Source of the DNA: an uncultured Gemmatimonadota bacterium
Lineage (GTDB): Bacteria; Gemmatimonadota; Gemmatimonadetes; Gemmatimonadales; Gemmatimonadaceae
Direction of reading: 5' to 3'
NCBI GenBank assembly: GCA_902825965.1
Contig: CADEDA010000011.1
Location: 7,535-56,081 of the forward strand
DNA: 48,547 bases
Position 1 is the first letter of the stretch. Every line of letters starts with the position of its first letter. A program made the translations under genes and the position numbers. The notes below the pieces were generated by a model. It searched no databases. It worked only from the letters and a program-made list of their open reading frames with translations, and was not told the origin of the DNA. Positions 32,096 to 41,531 of this stretch are shown in pieces.

Positions 32096-32165
32096 GGCCC
32101 TGACGACGCACCGGTTCCGCCGCAGGGTCGCGGCGGACCGCAGGAACCAGCGGGCACGATGAGAC

Positions 32166-32202
32166 GAGGGGCGTGGTGGAGCGATGCTCCGCCACGCCCC
32201 TC
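32166..32202. terminator. bidirectional terminator hairpin between gcvH and gcvP
   Basis: A 17-bp stem (32166-32182 with 32186-32202, one T/G mismatch) and a GAT loop between two convergent genes. There is no T-run on either side. Confidence 0.75.
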
Positions 32203-32222
32203 GCGCCGTCAGGCCTCGGCAC

Positions 32223-35099
32223 TCACGCCGAGGCGTACTCCTCGATCGGCGGGCAGGAGCAGACGAGGTTGCGGTCGCCGAACGCGGACTCCACGCGCCC
32301 GACGGCCGGCCAGAACTTGCGCTCGCGCACCCAGGGCAGCGGGAAGGCCGCCCGTTCGCGCGAATAGCCGCGCGACCATCCGTCGCTCACGGTCACCTCG
32401 AGCGTGTGCGGCGCATGGTGCAGCGGATTGTCCTCCTTCCCCAGCACCCCGGACTCGATGTCCTTGATCTCCGCGTGGATCGCGATCAGCGCCTCGCAGA
32501 ACCGGTCGAGCTCGGCCTTGGACTCGGACTCCGTCGGCTCGATCATGAGTGTCCCCGCGACCGGGAAGCTGACGGTCGGGGCGTGGAAGCCGTAGTCCAT
32601 CAGCCGCTTCGCGATGTCCTCGACCTCCACACCGGCCGAGGCCTTGAGCGGACGCGTGTCGATGATGCACTCGTGCGCCACGCGGCCGTTCTTGCCCTTG
32701 TACAGCACCTCGTACTGGCCGCGCAGCTGGTGCGCCACGTAGTTCGCGTTGAGGATCGCGATCTTCGTCGCCTGCGTCAGGCCCTCGCTGCCCATCATGT
32801 CGATGTACATCATCGAGATCGGCAGGATGCTGGCCGAGCCCCAGGGCGCCGCGGACACCGCCCCGATGCCCTGCTCGCCGCCGGTCTTCACCACCGAGTG
32901 CGACGGCAGGAACGGCGCCAGGTGCGCGACTACGCCGATCGGACCCATGCCGGGGCCACCGCCGCCGTGCGGGATGCAGAACGTCTTGTGCAGGTTGAGA
33001 TGGCAGACGTCGGCCCCGATGTCGCCGGGGCGGCAGAGCCCGACCATCGCGTTCATGTTCGCGCCGTCGAGGTACACCTGACCGCCATGCTCATGGATGA
33101 TGGCGCAGATGTCCTTGATGCTCTCCTCGAACACGCCATGCGTGCTCGGGTACGTCACCATCAGCGCGGCGAGGTTGGCCGAGTGCTGCTCGGCCTTCGC
33201 CCGGAGGTCGGCGACGTCGATGTTGCCGTTGGTGTCGGTCTTCACCACCACCACGCCCATGCCCGCCATCACCGCGCTGGCCGGGTTGGTGCCATGTGCC
33301 GACTGGGGGATCAGGCAGACCGTGCGGTGCCCCTGGCCCCGCGCACGATGGAAGGCGCGGATCACCAGCAGCCCCGCATACTCACCCTGCGAGCCGGCGT
33401 TCGGCTGCAGCGAGACCGCCGCGAACCCCGTCACCTCGGCCAGGGCCTTCTCCAGCCGCGTGAACATCGAGGTGAAGCCCTTGGCCTGCGCACGCGGGGC
33501 GAACGGGTGGATGCCCCCCACCTCGCGCCAGGTCACGGGATACATCTCGGCCGAGGCGTTGAGCTTCATGGTGCAGCTGCCGAGCGGGATCATCGAGTGC
33601 GTCAGCGACAGGTCGCGCGACTCGAGCTTCCGCATGTAGCGCAGCATCTCGGTCTCGCTGTGGTACCGATGGAAGACCGGGTGCGTGAGGTACGCCGAGG
33701 TGCGCGCGAAGCGCTCGTCGTAGCGGGCATCCAGTCCCGCGGCGAGCGCGTCGAGGTCGAGCCCGTGCGCACGACCGCCGTTGAAGGCGGTCAGCAGGTC
33801 GGACACATCGGAGACCGTCGTGTTCTCGCCCATCGAGACGCCCAGCGTGCGGCCGTCGACGTGACGCACGTTGATGCCCGCACGGTCGAGGGCGGTCACG
33901 ATCGTGTCGCGCTGCCCGCCCACGTCCACGGTGACCGTGTCGAAGAAGACCTTGGGCGCGACGCTGTGGCCGAGCTTGCGCGCGCCGGCGGCGAAGAGCT
34001 CCGCGCGATGGTGCACGCGTGCGGCGATGCGAGCGAGGCCGGCCGGGCCATGCCACACCGCGTACATGCCCGCCATCACCGCCAGGAGCACCTGCGCGGT
34101 GCAGACGTTGGACGTGGCCTTCTCGCGGCGGATGTGCTGTTCGCGCGTCTGCAGCGCCATGCGGAGCGCCGGCTTGCCCGAGGAGTCGCGCGAGACGCCG
34201 ATGATCCGTCCCGAGATCTGCCGCTTGTACTCGTCCTTGGTGGCGAAGAACGCCGCGTGCGGCCCGCCGTAGCCGTACGGTACGCCGAAACGCTGCGAGT
34301 TGCCGATCGCCACGTCCGCCCCCCATTCGCCCGGCGGCGTGAGCAGCGTGAGCGCGAGCAGGTCGGTCGCCACGATCACCAGACCGCCGGCCGCATGTAC
34401 CCGCTCGCAGAGCGCGCGATGGTCGTCCACCGACCCGAACGTGTTCGGGTACTGCAGCAGCACACCCGCCGTCGTCGCATCCGGCTTCATCTCGGCCGGC
34501 GCCAGCACCTTCACCTGCACCCCGCGCGCCTCGGCGCGCGCCGTCACCACCTCGATGGTCTGCGGGTGGCAGTCGCTGGCGAGCAGGAACACGTCGCGCC
34601 CGTCCTTGCCCACGATGCCGTGCACCATCGTCAGCGCCTCGGCGGCCGCCGTGCCCTCGTCGAGCAACGAGGCGTTCGCGATCGGGAGACCCGTCAGGTC
34701 ACTCACCACCGTCTGGTAGTTGAGCAACGCCTCCAAGCGCCCCTGCGCGATCTCCGCCTGGTACGGCGTGTACGCGGTGTACCAGCCCGGGTTCTCGAGG
34801 ATGTTGCGCTGGATCACCGCCGGCACGTGCGTGTCGTAGTAGCCCATGCCGATGAAGGCGCGGCGGACCTCGTTGGCGCTCATCTCGGCGCGGAAGGCCG
34901 CCAGGGCCTCCTGCTCCGACTTGGCGGACGGCAGCGCGAGCGGACGACGGAACCGGATGTTCTCCGGGATGGTGTCGTCGATGAAGGCATCGAGCGACGC
35001 ATACCCCAGCACCTTGAGCATCTCGGCCACATCGCTCTCGGACGGGCCGAGATGGCGCGAGATGAACGTGTCGGGCTGGGGATGGACGGACGTGGTCAC
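32223..35099 (-). CDS. gcvP: glycine dehydrogenase (decarboxylating), P protein
   Basis: Decarboxylates glycine with PLP and hands the aminomethyl group to lipoyl-GcvH. 958 residues, a full-length single-chain P protein combining both halves. N-terminus [17 protein letters not shown] is family-typical. The PLP lysine lies near residue 703 in [20 protein letters not shown]. Also seen: [13 protein letters not shown] and [14 protein letters not shown] 35099 has AGAGGA 7 nt upstream. gcvH lies on the opposite strand just downstream, so the two are separately transcribed. Confidence 0.97.
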   Translation of the reverse strand: MTTSVHPQPDTFISRHLGPSESDVAEMLKVLGYASLDAFIDDTIPENIRFRRPLALPSAKSEQEALAAFRAEMSANEVRRAFIGMGYYDTHVPAVIQRNILENPGWYTAYTPYQAEIAQGRLEALLNYQTVVSDLTGLPIANASLLDEGTAAAEALTMVHGIVGKDGRDVFLLASDCHPQTIEVVTARAEARGVQVKVLAPAEMKPDATTAGVLLQYPNTFGSVDDHRALCERVHAAGGLVIVATDLLALTLLTPPGEWGADVAIGNSQRFGVPYGYGGPHAAFFATKDEYKRQISGRIIGVSRDSSGKPALRMALQTREQHIRREKATSNVCTAQVLLAVMAGMYAVWHGPAGLARIAARVHHRAELFAAGARKLGHSVAPKVFFDTVTVDVGGQRDTIVTALDRAGINVRHVDGRTLGVSMGENTTVSDVSDLLTAFNGGRAHGLDLDALAAGLDARYDERFARTSAYLTHPVFHRYHSETEMLRYMRKLESRDLSLTHSMIPLGSCTMKLNASAEMYPVTWREVGGIHPFAPRAQAKGFTSMFTRLEKALAEVTGFAAVSLQPNAGSQGEYAGLLVIRAFHRARGQGHRTVCLIPQSAHGTNPASAVMAGMGVVVVKTDTNGNIDVADLRAKAEQHSANLAALMVTYPSTHGVFEESIKDICAIIHEHGGQVYLDGANMNAMVGLCRPGDIGADVCHLNLHKTFCIPHGGGGPGMGPIGVVAHLAPFLPSHSVVKTGGEQGIGAVSAAPWGSASILPISMMYIDMMGSEGLTQATKIAILNANYVAHQLRGQYEVLYKGKNGRVAHECIIDTRPLKASAGVEVEDIAKRLMDYGFHAPTVSFPVAGTLMIEPTESESKAELDRFCEALIAIHAEIKDIESGVLGKEDNPLHHAPHTLEVTVSDGWSRGYSRERAAFPLPWVRERKFWPAVGRVESAFGDRNLVCSCPPIEEYASA

Positions 35100-35231
35100 G
35101 GGGGGATCCTCTCAGGGGGTCACGACGGGTCGCCGGACCCGAAAACTACACGGACCGGGGGGCCTCGGTACATTCCCTCCATATCCCTGACGGCGGTCCT
35201 GACCAGGACCATCCTCCTCTCCCCGCGACCC

Positions 35232-35393
35232 GTGTCCACCTCCGCCCGAGTCGAAGTCACGCGCGCCGGCGTCTCGTTCGGATCCGCGCTCGCCATCGCC
35301 ATCTCGTGGAGCGTCCACAAGTCGATCCTGTGGGCCATCTTCCACGGCATCCTCAGCTGGGTCTACGTCGTGTACTACGCCTTCACGCGATGA
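35232..35393 (+). CDS. conserved small membrane protein
   Basis: 53 residues, easily overlooked. After a polar start (VSTSARVEVTRAG) comes SFGSALAIAISWSVHKSILW, then AIFHGILSWVYVVYYAFTR. This SFGSALA-ISWS-xxKSILWAI-HG-W-YVxYY pattern matches a family of tiny bacterial membrane proteins of unknown function. One long or two short hydrophobic helices are likely. Start is GTG 35232; no strong Shine-Dalgarno site. A TACATT box about 60 nt upstream may be the promoter. It is divergent from gcvP and lies 46 bp before the octanoyltransferase gene. Confidence 0.75.
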   Translation: MSTSARVEVTRAGVSFGSALAIAISWSVHKSILWAIFHGILSWVYVVYYAFTR

Positions 35394-35439
35394 TGGCGCC
35401 GGCGCGCGCCACCGCGCGCTGGGCACGGGTGACGCGGCG

Positions 35440-36216
35440 ATGCTGAGGCTCCCGTGGCGGTTCCTCGACTCCGGCGCCGCCGACGGGATCACCAACATGG
35501 CCACCGACGCGGCGCTGCTCGCGTACGCGCGCCGCAGCGGCGAGGCCGTGCTCCGGGTGTACGCCTGGTCGCGGCCGACGCTCTCCCTCGGACGGCACGA
35601 GCGCGCCCGCGGAATCTTCTCCGGCGAGGCGCTGGCTGCCGCGCAGGTCGAGGTGGTCCGACGTCCCACCGGTGGCCGGGCGCTGCTGCACGACCGGGAG
35701 GTCACCTACAGCGTGGCCGCACCCATCGGCGAGGCCACGCTGGCCGCGAGCTACACGACCATCAATGCGCTGCTGGCCGAGGCTCTGGGTCGCTTGGGCG
35801 TCGTGGCCGTGCCCGCCGTGCCGACACGGCGCCCGCTCCGCCCGGAGGGCGCGGCCTGCTTCGCCGAACCGGGGGCCGGCGAGCTCATCGTGAACGGTGC
35901 CAAGCTGGTCGGCTCGGCCCAGCTGCGGGAGGACGGCGCGCTGCTGCAGCATGGCTCCATCCTCCTCGACGATGACCAGGCCCGCATCGCCGGGCTCCGC
36001 AGCGACGACGCGCGGCAGGTATCGGCGGCACCCGCCGCGACCCTCAACGGCACGCTCGGTCGCAGCGTGCACCATGGTGAGGTCCGCGATGCGCTCCGGG
36101 ATGCACTCGCGTCGCGCGCGACACTGGTGGGAACCTTGTCCGACGCGTCACTTCAAGATGACCTTGCGCGTCTTGTGGGCGTGTTCGCCGACCCCGCCTG
36201 GACCTGGCGGCGCTGA
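35440..36216 (+). CDS. octanoyltransferase / lipoate-protein ligase family, LipM-like
   Basis: 258 residues of the biotin/lipoate ligase (BPL_LplA_LipB) fold. RRPTGGRALLHDREVTYS (74-91) is the signature substrate-binding stretch. GAACFAEPGAGELIVNGAKLVGSAQ contains Cys140 and Lys155, the positions of the catalytic Cys and Lys in LipM-type octanoyl-ACP transferases, so LipM (moves octanoate to GcvH) is more likely than an ATP-using LplA. With gcvH and lipA in the window the set would allow lipoate assembly on GcvH. The function is inferred from motifs and context. Confidence 0.85.
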   Translation: MLRLPWRFLDSGAADGITNMATDAALLAYARRSGEAVLRVYAWSRPTLSLGRHERARGIFSGEALAAAQVEVVRRPTGGRALLHDREVTYSVAAPIGEATLAASYTTINALLAEALGRLGVVAVPAVPTRRPLRPEGAACFAEPGAGELIVNGAKLVGSAQLREDGALLQHGSILLDDDQARIAGLRSDDARQVSAAPAATLNGTLGRSVHHGEVRDALRDALASRATLVGTLSDASLQDDLARLVGVFADPAWTWRR

Positions 36217-36247
36217 GCCCCTGACCTTCCCTCGACCGGACCGTTCG

Positions 36248-37921
36248 ATGCCGCGTGTCCTGCGCCGTCCCGCCGCTGCCCTGGCCTGTCTCCTCGCTGC
36301 CTGCGGGACCGGCGACACCGGCGACCGCGGCAACACCGCGACCGGTGGCACGGTGATCGTCGCCGTGTCGTTCGATGGGACCAAGCTGATCCCGTCCACG
36401 TGGGAGACGTCGAGCGACCGCATGTTCACCGAGCTGCTGTTCGATCCGCTCGTGGAGATCGGACCGGGGCTGAACACCGCCGGTGACGTCGGATTCGCGC
36501 CGCGGCTGGCCGAACGTTGGAGCTGGAGTGCCGACTCGCTGGCCATCCGCTTCACCCTGCACGCGGACGCCAAGTGGCACGACGGCCAGCCCGTGGTGGC
36601 GCGCGATGCGGTCGCCGCGTTCCGGCTGCTCAAGGGCCCCTACAGCTCGAGCACGTTGCGCGGCGAGATGGCGCAGATCGATTCGGTCACGGCGCCCGAC
36701 GCGCGCACGGTGCTGGTGCACTTCCCGGCCAAGTCGGGGCACCAGTTGTATCTCGCTTCGCTCATCCTGCCGGTGCCGACGCATCTCACCGATGCCATCC
36801 CGGACTCGGCGCTCGGGCGCAGCGAGTGGGCCCGTCGGCCCATCGGCAGCGGCCCGTATCGCCTGAATCGCCGCGAACCCGGTGTCGAGACGGAGTTCGT
36901 CGCCGTCACCGATCACTATCGGGGCCGCCCGGGCCCCTATCGCATCCTCGTCGCGCAGGCCACGAGCGCCGACGCGGCGGTCGCGCGCGTGCTCGCCGGC
37001 GAGGCGGATGTCTACGATGCGCTGCCGCCCAACCGCGTCGCCGAGGTCGCGGCCCAGTCGCACCTGCGCGTGGTGCGCTCGGATGACTGGAACTACGCCT
37101 ACGCCGCCTTCAACTACCGCGATCCCGCCGACACCGCGCGCGCACACCCCGCGCTCCGCGAGCGGGCGCTGCGCCGGGCGCTGACCATGGCGATCGATCG
37201 GGTCGGCAACGTCCGCGCCGTGTTCGATACGCTGGCCCGCGTGGGCCAGGGTCCGTTCGCGCGGATCAACAGCCCCGCCGACTCCAACCTCACCCAGCTG
37301 CCGTACGACACCGCCGCGGCGAACCGGCTGCTCGACTCCCTGGGCTGGACCCAGCGTGATGCGCAGGGATTCCGGAGCAGGGCCGGTCGCCGGCTCCGCC
37401 TCCGCGCGATCGTCCCGGAACTCAGCAACGCGCGCAAGGCGACGAGCATCCGGATGCAGGAGCAGTGGCGCCGCGTCGGCGTCGACGTCGAGGTGCAGTT
37501 GCTCGAGCAGGAGCAGTTCACGCAGCGCCGACTCAACGGGAACTTCGACATCGTCTTCGGCGCCTGGGGCACCACACCGCTTCGCGCCACCATCACCGGC
37601 ACCTGGGGTGGACGCACGACGCCGGGCTGGGGGGCGCAGAACAACTCGCGCTTCGAGAGCGCGGTCGCCGACTCCGCACTCGCCCGTGCCGTGCGCGCGA
37701 CGGATCCCGTCGCCGCGCGCGCCGCGTACCGGCAGGCCTACCAGACGATCGTCGATGAAGCGGCCGCGATCTGGCTGTACGAACCACTGGGCATGAACGC
37801 GGTGCACCGCCGGTTCGAGTTGCCCGCCTGGCGCGCGGAGGCCTGGTGGCGCACGCTCCCGCAGTGGCGCGTGGACCCGGCGCAGGCACTGCCCCGGGAC
37901 CGCGCGCCCGAGGCGCCGTAG
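36248..37921 (+). CDS. peptide ABC transporter substrate-binding lipoprotein
   Basis: 557 residues of solute-binding protein family 5 (DppA/OppA). Signal peptide with lipobox LLAAC (Cys22) then a GT-rich linker. Family features: SSDRMFTELLFDPLVEI, FAPRLAERWSW, FTLHADAKWHDGQPVVARDAVAAFRLLK, RPIGSGPYRL and ALRRALTMAIDR. It captures peptides (or similar ligands) outside the membrane and delivers them to the two permeases encoded next. ATG 36248 is chosen from the signal peptide; an upstream open frame is not coding. The first gene of a five-gene uptake operon, it may follow lipM in the same transcript. Confidence 0.92.
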   Translation: MPRVLRRPAAALACLLAACGTGDTGDRGNTATGGTVIVAVSFDGTKLIPSTWETSSDRMFTELLFDPLVEIGPGLNTAGDVGFAPRLAERWSWSADSLAIRFTLHADAKWHDGQPVVARDAVAAFRLLKGPYSSSTLRGEMAQIDSVTAPDARTVLVHFPAKSGHQLYLASLILPVPTHLTDAIPDSALGRSEWARRPIGSGPYRLNRREPGVETEFVAVTDHYRGRPGPYRILVAQATSADAAVARVLAGEADVYDALPPNRVAEVAAQSHLRVVRSDDWNYAYAAFNYRDPADTARAHPALRERALRRALTMAIDRVGNVRAVFDTLARVGQGPFARINSPADSNLTQLPYDTAAANRLLDSLGWTQRDAQGFRSRAGRRLRLRAIVPELSNARKATSIRMQEQWRRVGVDVEVQLLEQEQFTQRRLNGNFDIVFGAWGTTPLRATITGTWGGRTTPGWGAQNNSRFESAVADSALARAVRATDPVAARAAYRQAYQTIVDEAAAIWLYEPLGMNAVHRRFELPAWRAEAWWRTLPQWRVDPAQALPRDRAPEAP

Positions 37922-37930
37922 GCGCGACGC

Positions 37931-38896
37931 GTGCGCGGCGCGTTCCTCCGCCGCGTCGGCGAAGCGGCGCTCCTCGTCGGCTTCGTCGTCGCCACGTGTT
38001 TCGTCCTCATCCGCCTCGCACCGGGTGACCCGTTCTACGGCCCGCTCGACAGCGCCACCTGGTCGGCCGAGCAGGCGGCGGTGCAGCGCGCACAGTTCGG
38101 GTACGACCGTCCCATCCCCGAGCAGTTCCTGCGCTACGTGTGGCGGCTCGCCCAAGGGGACCTCGGCTGGTCGCACGCGCGCGGCCAGCCGGTCGCCGAG
38201 GCGCTCGCCACCGCGCTTCCCGCCACCGCACTGCTCATCACGTCGGCGCTCACGCTGGCCTTCCTCCTGGGGATCGCGCTCGGAGCCTGGCAGGGTTGGC
38301 GGCGGGAATCGCGGCTCGCGCGGCTCACCGATCTCGCGTCGCTCACGGTGCTGTCGATCCCCGAGTTCCTCCTCGCCCTGCTGCTCCTGATCGGCCCCGC
38401 CACCGCGTGGGGCTGGTTCCCCACCGGCGGGCTGCGCGACCCGTACCTGCCCGCAAACGCCGGCGTGCTGCTCGACCGCCTCCGCCATCTCGCACTGCCC
38501 ACGCTGGCCCTCGCGCTGCCCATCATGGCCGTCGTCATGCGCCTGCAGGCCGGGGCCACGACCGCCGTCCGCGACGCCGAGTTCATCCGTGCCGCACGCG
38601 CCCGGGGCCTCCCCGACCGTGTGGTGCTGCGCGTGCACGCGCTGCGCAACTCCCTCATCCCGGCCCTCACGTACGCCGGCGTCCAGCTCTCCACCGCACT
38701 CGGCGGTGCCGTGATCGTCGAGGGGATCTTCAGCTGGCCCGGCATGGGTCGCTTGGTCGTCGAAGGCGTCGGCCGCCGGGACTATCCACTCGTCGCCGGC
38801 GCCGTGCTGATCGCGGCGATCTGCACCGTGCTCGGCACCCTGCTCGCCGACCTCGCGCTCCTCTGGGCCGACCCACGGCGTCGGCGGCCATCGTGA
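37931..38896 (+). CDS. peptide ABC transporter permease, DppB type
   Basis: 321 residues with about six transmembrane helices. N-terminal FVVATCFVLIRLAPGDPF is the DppB/OppB signature. The cytoplasmic EAA-like loop is FIRAARARGLPDRVVLRVHALRNSLIPALT, which contacts the ATPase. It forms the channel with the DppC-type protein. GTG start at 37931, 9 nt after the previous stop. Its stop overlaps the next start (GTGA). Confidence 0.93.
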   Translation: MRGAFLRRVGEAALLVGFVVATCFVLIRLAPGDPFYGPLDSATWSAEQAAVQRAQFGYDRPIPEQFLRYVWRLAQGDLGWSHARGQPVAEALATALPATALLITSALTLAFLLGIALGAWQGWRRESRLARLTDLASLTVLSIPEFLLALLLLIGPATAWGWFPTGGLRDPYLPANAGVLLDRLRHLALPTLALALPIMAVVMRLQAGATTAVRDAEFIRAARARGLPDRVVLRVHALRNSLIPALTYAGVQLSTALGGAVIVEGIFSWPGMGRLVVEGVGRRDYPLVAGAVLIAAICTVLGTLLADLALLWADPRRRRPS

Positions 38897-39759
38897 GCCT
38901 CGCCGACCCGACGCACCCCCGCCGCGGTCGATCCACGCGCTGGGAGACGGGTCCGTGGATCGCCTTGGCGTATCTCGTGCTGCTCGCGCTCGGCGCCGCC
39001 TTCGCGGACGTACTCGCACCGTACGCACCCAACGAGATGCTCGGCGATGCGCTCGCGCAGCCACCGAGCGCCACGCATTGGTTCGGCACCGACCCGCATG
39101 CCCGCGACGTGTGGTCTCGCATGCTCTTCGGGGCGCGGCATTCGCTCGGCATCGCCGCGCTCGCGGTGGCCGTGGCGCTCACGCTGGGCACGGCCGTGGG
39201 CGCCACCGCGGCGCTGCGCCCGGGTGTCATCGACGGCCTGCTCTCGCGGATCACCGACGCCTTCCTCGCGATCCCGCGACTGCTGCTACTCCTGCTCCTC
39301 GTGGCCAGCGTGGAGTCCATCGGACCCTGGGCACTCGCGATCGTGCTGGGCGGCACGGGATGGATGGGCACCAGCCGGCTCGTCCGCGGCGAGACGCTCT
39401 CGCTCCTCGCCACCGAACACCTGCGCGGGGCCCGCGCGCTCGGCGTGCCGGCCCTGCGCATCCTTTGGCGACACCTGCTGCCGGCCCTCGCGCCGACGCT
39501 CGCCACGGCCGCTGCGATCGCCTTCGCCGCCGTCATCCCGCTCGAAGCGGGACTCGCGTACCTCGGCATCGGCCTGCCGGTCCCGGAGCCGAGCTGGGGC
39601 AACATCATCGGCGAGGCGCGCGGCAACTGGCTCGCGCAATGGTGGCTGATCCTCTTCCCGACCCTCGGCATCACGAGTACCGTCCTCGCAGCCAACACGC
39701 TTCGGGAATCGTTCCGCGCCCCGCAGCACTCCTCCGACGACGCCGAGGGCGAGCGATGA
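38893..39759 (+). CDS. peptide ABC transporter permease, DppC type
   Basis: 288 residues. N-terminal helix then ADVLAPYAPNEMLGD and HWFGTDPHARDVWSRMLFGARHSLGIA, the standard DppC/OppC opening. It has about six helices and an EAA-like loop (LATEHLRGARALGVPALRILWRHLLPAL). It ends near LGIGLPVPEPSWGNIIGEAR, also typical. GTG 38893 overlaps the stop of the DppB-type gene; its own stop overlaps the ATPase start (ATGA). Confidence 0.93.
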   Translation: MSLADPTHPRRGRSTRWETGPWIALAYLVLLALGAAFADVLAPYAPNEMLGDALAQPPSATHWFGTDPHARDVWSRMLFGARHSLGIAALAVAVALTLGTAVGATAALRPGVIDGLLSRITDAFLAIPRLLLLLLLVASVESIGPWALAIVLGGTGWMGTSRLVRGETLSLLATEHLRGARALGVPALRILWRHLLPALAPTLATAAAIAFAAVIPLEAGLAYLGIGLPVPEPSWGNIIGEARGNWLAQWWLILFPTLGITSTVLAANTLRESFRAPQHSSDDAEGER

Positions 39760-41531
39760 CCGAACCGACCGCAGTGCTCGACGTGCGGACGTTGGGCGTG
39801 CGCCGTGGCGGACTGGCGCTCGCACTCGACGGCGTCTCGTTCCGCGTCGACCGGGGCGAGCGCATCGGGGTCGTCGGGCACTCGGGTGCCGGCAAGAGCA
39901 CACTCGCGGGGGCACTGCTCGGCCTGCTGCCCCGTGGGGCACAGCTGACACCGCAGAGCGAACTCTACCTGGGCGGGGACGCCATGCACCGCGCCGACGC
40001 CCGTCGCTGGCGGGCCGCCCGCGGGGCGCGCATCGGCCTGGTGATGCAGGAGCCCATGCTCGCCCTCGATCCGGCGATGCGCATCGGGGCCCAGGTCGCC
40101 GAGGCCGCGACCGCCCACGGGGTGGCGCGCGACGACGCCGACGCACGTGCCATCGACATGCTGGCGAAGGTCGGGTTCGGCGATCCCCGCGCGGCCGCGC
40201 GCGCGTACGCACACGAGCTCTCCGGCGGCATGCGGCAACGCGCGCTGATCGCGGCGGCCATGCTCATGCGCCCGGCGGTGCTCGTGGCCGACGAACCGAC
40301 CACCGCACTCGATCCCACCATCCAAGCCCAGGTGCTCGACCTCCTCGATGCCCTGCGCGCCGAGTCGGGCACCGCGCTGCTGCTCATCTCGCACGACCTC
40401 GCCCTCGTGTCGGAGCGCTGCGACCGCGTCCTGCGCCTGGAGCAGGGACGCCTGGTCGAGGACGATGCCGCCGCGACGGTCCTCGCGCGCCATCGCATCG
40501 CGGAGTACCGCCACGCGGAGACGGCTCCCCCGCGGCCATCGCCCGAGGCGGCGCCGCCGGTGCTCGACGCCCGGGACATCACCGTGCGCTACGGTCGGGT
40601 GGAGGCGGTGCGCGGGGTCTCGCTGGCGCTCCGCGCCGGGGAAGCCCTCGGCGTCGTCGGCGAATCGGGCAGCGGCAAGTCGAGCCTCGCGCACGCCCTG
40701 CTCCGGCTCGTCCCGATCGCCGAGGGCACGCTGCGGCTCGGTGCCGGGCGCGAGGGCGCGGAACCGATCGACCTCGGCCGCCTGCACGGCGAGGCGCTGC
40801 GCCGCGCGCGCCGACGCATCCAGCTCATCCCGCAGGACGCGGGCGCGTCCCTCACGCCGCACTGCACGGCTGAGTCGCTCGTCGCCGAGGGACTGGAGGT
40901 GCACGGCCTCGCGCGAGGGGCCGAGGCGCTGCGCCGCGCGCGCGCGCTGCTCGACGAGCTCGGCATCGATGCGGCGCTGGCGGCGCGCCGGGCGCGCCAG
41001 CTCTCCACGGGCGAGCGGCAACGGGTGGCCATCGCGCGGGCGCTCGCCGTCGGTCCCGAGATCCTCGTCTGCGATGAACCCCTGGCGGCCGTGGACGAAG
41101 CCACCCGCGAACGCATCATCGCGGTCCTCGAGACACAGCGCCGCGGGGGCCTCGCACTGGTGGTCATCTCGCACGACCTTCCGGCCGTCGAGAGACTGGC
41201 GCCGCGCGCCATGGTGATGTATCTCGGCAGGGTCGTGGAGCAGGGGGCGAGCGCAACGGTGTTGCGAGCGCCGGCGATGCCCTACGCGCAGGCGCTGGTC
41301 TCGGCGGTCCCCACCGGGGATCCTGCCGCGACACGCCGCCGGATCGTGCTGCAGGGCGAGATCCCCGCGCCCGCGAGCCCGCCGCCGGGGTGCGCGTTCC
41401 ATCCGCGATGCCCGCACCCGCAGAAGGACGAGCGGTGTACGAGCGAACGCCCGTCGCTGGTCCCGATCCCCCCGCTCGAGTCCGAGCATCACGCCGCCTG
41501 CTGGAAGCTCCCTCTCCCCCCGAGCCGATGA
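39756..41531 (+). CDS. peptide ABC transporter fused ATPase (DppD-DppF type)
   Basis: 591 residues carrying two complete nucleotide-binding domains, as in GsiA/YejF-like fusions. Domain 1: Walker A GHSGAGKST (about 43-51), signature LSGGMRQR, Walker B LVADEPTTALD. Domain 2 (from about 267): Walker A GESGSGKSS, signature LSTGERQR (Thr replaces the second Gly-adjacent Gly of LSGGQ), Walker B LVCDEPLAAVD. The C-terminus has the oligopeptide-transporter extension with CAFHPRCPH and a later Cys. It powers the import of peptides through the two permeases just upstream. ATG 39756 overlaps the previous stop; the stop overlaps the POT gene. Confidence 0.93.
   Translation: MTEPTAVLDVRTLGVRRGGLALALDGVSFRVDRGERIGVVGHSGAGKSTLAGALLGLLPRGAQLTPQSELYLGGDAMHRADARRWRAARGARIGLVMQEPMLALDPAMRIGAQVAEAATAHGVARDDADARAIDMLAKVGFGDPRAAARAYAHELSGGMRQRALIAAAMLMRPAVLVADEPTTALDPTIQAQVLDLLDALRAESGTALLLISHDLALVSERCDRVLRLEQGRLVEDDAAATVLARHRIAEYRHAETAPPRPSPEAAPPVLDARDITVRYGRVEAVRGVSLALRAGEALGVVGESGSGKSSLAHALLRLVPIAEGTLRLGAGREGAEPIDLGRLHGEALRRARRRIQLIPQDAGASLTPHCTAESLVAEGLEVHGLARGAEALRRARALLDELGIDAALAARRARQLSTGERQRVAIARALAVGPEILVCDEPLAAVDEATRERIIAVLETQRRGGLALVVISHDLPAVERLAPRAMVMYLGRVVEQGASATVLRAPAMPYAQALVSAVPTGDPAATRRRIVLQGEIPAPASPPPGCAFHPRCPHPQKDERCTSERPSLVPIPPLESEHHAACWKLPLPPSR

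Noticed and set aside
32184-35393. Open frame of over 1000 codons antisense to gcvP
   Set aside because: It mirrors gcvP codon bias, has an Arg/His-rich shadow composition and no domains. Only its last 53 codons (from 35232) are a real gene.
36044-41492. Two very long minus-strand open frames opposite the peptide-uptake operon
   Set aside because: Both are shadows produced by high GC; the plus-strand frames contain all the transporter motifs.
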